A stretch of DNA of 50,276 bases, from the NCBI RefSeq assembly GCF_000613865.1, contig NZ_BAJU01000018.1, forward strand, positions 1 to 50,276, in the 5' to 3' direction. The notes beneath the pieces are model-generated. The model searched no databases. It was not told where the DNA came from and saw only the letters and a list, made by a program, of their open reading frames with translations. Below, piece after piece: positions 50,234-50,276 of this stretch; the first letter of the stretch is position 1; every line of letters starts with the position of its first letter. Origin of the DNA: Acetobacter okinawensis JCM 25146 (GTDB taxonomy: Bacteria > Pseudomonadota > Alphaproteobacteria > Acetobacterales > Acetobacteraceae). The position numbers and the translations under genes are program-made.

Positions 50234-50276
50234 AAGACCAGTGACAGGATTGCAGAAATCCATCGCATAACGAACT

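Noticed and set aside
1..50276. CRISPR arrays, tRNA or rRNA genes, relaxase and oriT
   Set aside because: No regularly spaced repeats, no tRNA cloverleaf-like or rRNA stretches, and no relaxase motif were found; the relaxase and coupling ATPase must lie outside the window.

Overview
The window looks like part of a conjugative plasmid from an acetic acid bacterium (Acetobacteraceae; Komagataeibacter, Gluconacetobacter, Gluconobacter or Acetobacter type). This rests on high-GC alphaproteobacterial codon use, a RepC-type initiator, a MucR-like regulator, alphaproteobacterial LexA boxes (GAAC-N7-GAAC) and a 1.41-kb IS701-type element with CTAG target duplications. The taxon is an inference; no marker gene is present.

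Layout. 1-24 kb (minus strand) is a type IVB secretion/conjugation (IncI Tra, Dot/Icm) and type IVb pilus block. Read in the direction of transcription it holds a two-domain DNA-binding protein, dotI, dotH, dotG, a 45-aa secreted protein, dotF, dotE, icmD, icmJ, dotO, a VirB9/TrbG-like lipoprotein, pilL, pilN, pilP, pilO, pilQ, pilR, pilS, pilM, pilV, a small orf, a tandem lytic transglycosylase, dotD, dotC and the start of dotM, which runs off the left edge. 24.2-31.2 kb (plus) holds the rest of the transfer apparatus: a 52-aa protein, a 184-aa exported protein, a TraW/IcmX-position protein, a 646-aa Pro/Ala-rich protein, dotA/traY, a coiled-coil protein and a lipoprotein. 31.2-36.4 kb carries two paralogous exported two-cysteine proteins, higBA and vapBC toxin-antitoxin modules, an IcmV/TraX-like membrane protein, a DsbC/TrbB-like protein and a second lytic transglycosylase. 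36.5-38.1 kb is a replication region: repC, a candidate antisense RNA and a candidate origin. 38.1-45 kb has small orfs, a MucR-like regulator and the imuA-imuB-(83-aa orf)-dnaE2 mutagenesis cassette. 45.1-50.3 kb has a Fic-type antitoxin with a toxin remnant, three unrecognised genes, two tiny membrane proteins, another higBA module and a decayed IS copy.

The main result is a repeated bipartite promoter-like motif, GTCACAA-N11-ATACTG (or ACAATG/ATGCTG), found eight times. All eight have exactly 11 bases of spacing, all point towards a gene start, and they mark the heads of transfer-related units on both strands. Between two divergent copies (trbB-like and exported-protein genes) lies a LexA box whose 15 bases are identical to the one upstream of imuA, so some transfer genes are probably tied to DNA damage.

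Caution: at least nine genes need single-base corrections to read through (dotG twice, dotO, pilL, pilQ, pilR twice, repC, a lytic transglycosylase, the IcmV-like gene, the transposase, perhaps pilO). Most need one extra base, often in a homopolymer. This may be residual assembly indels or real decay; such genes are given over their full span as frame-disrupted.
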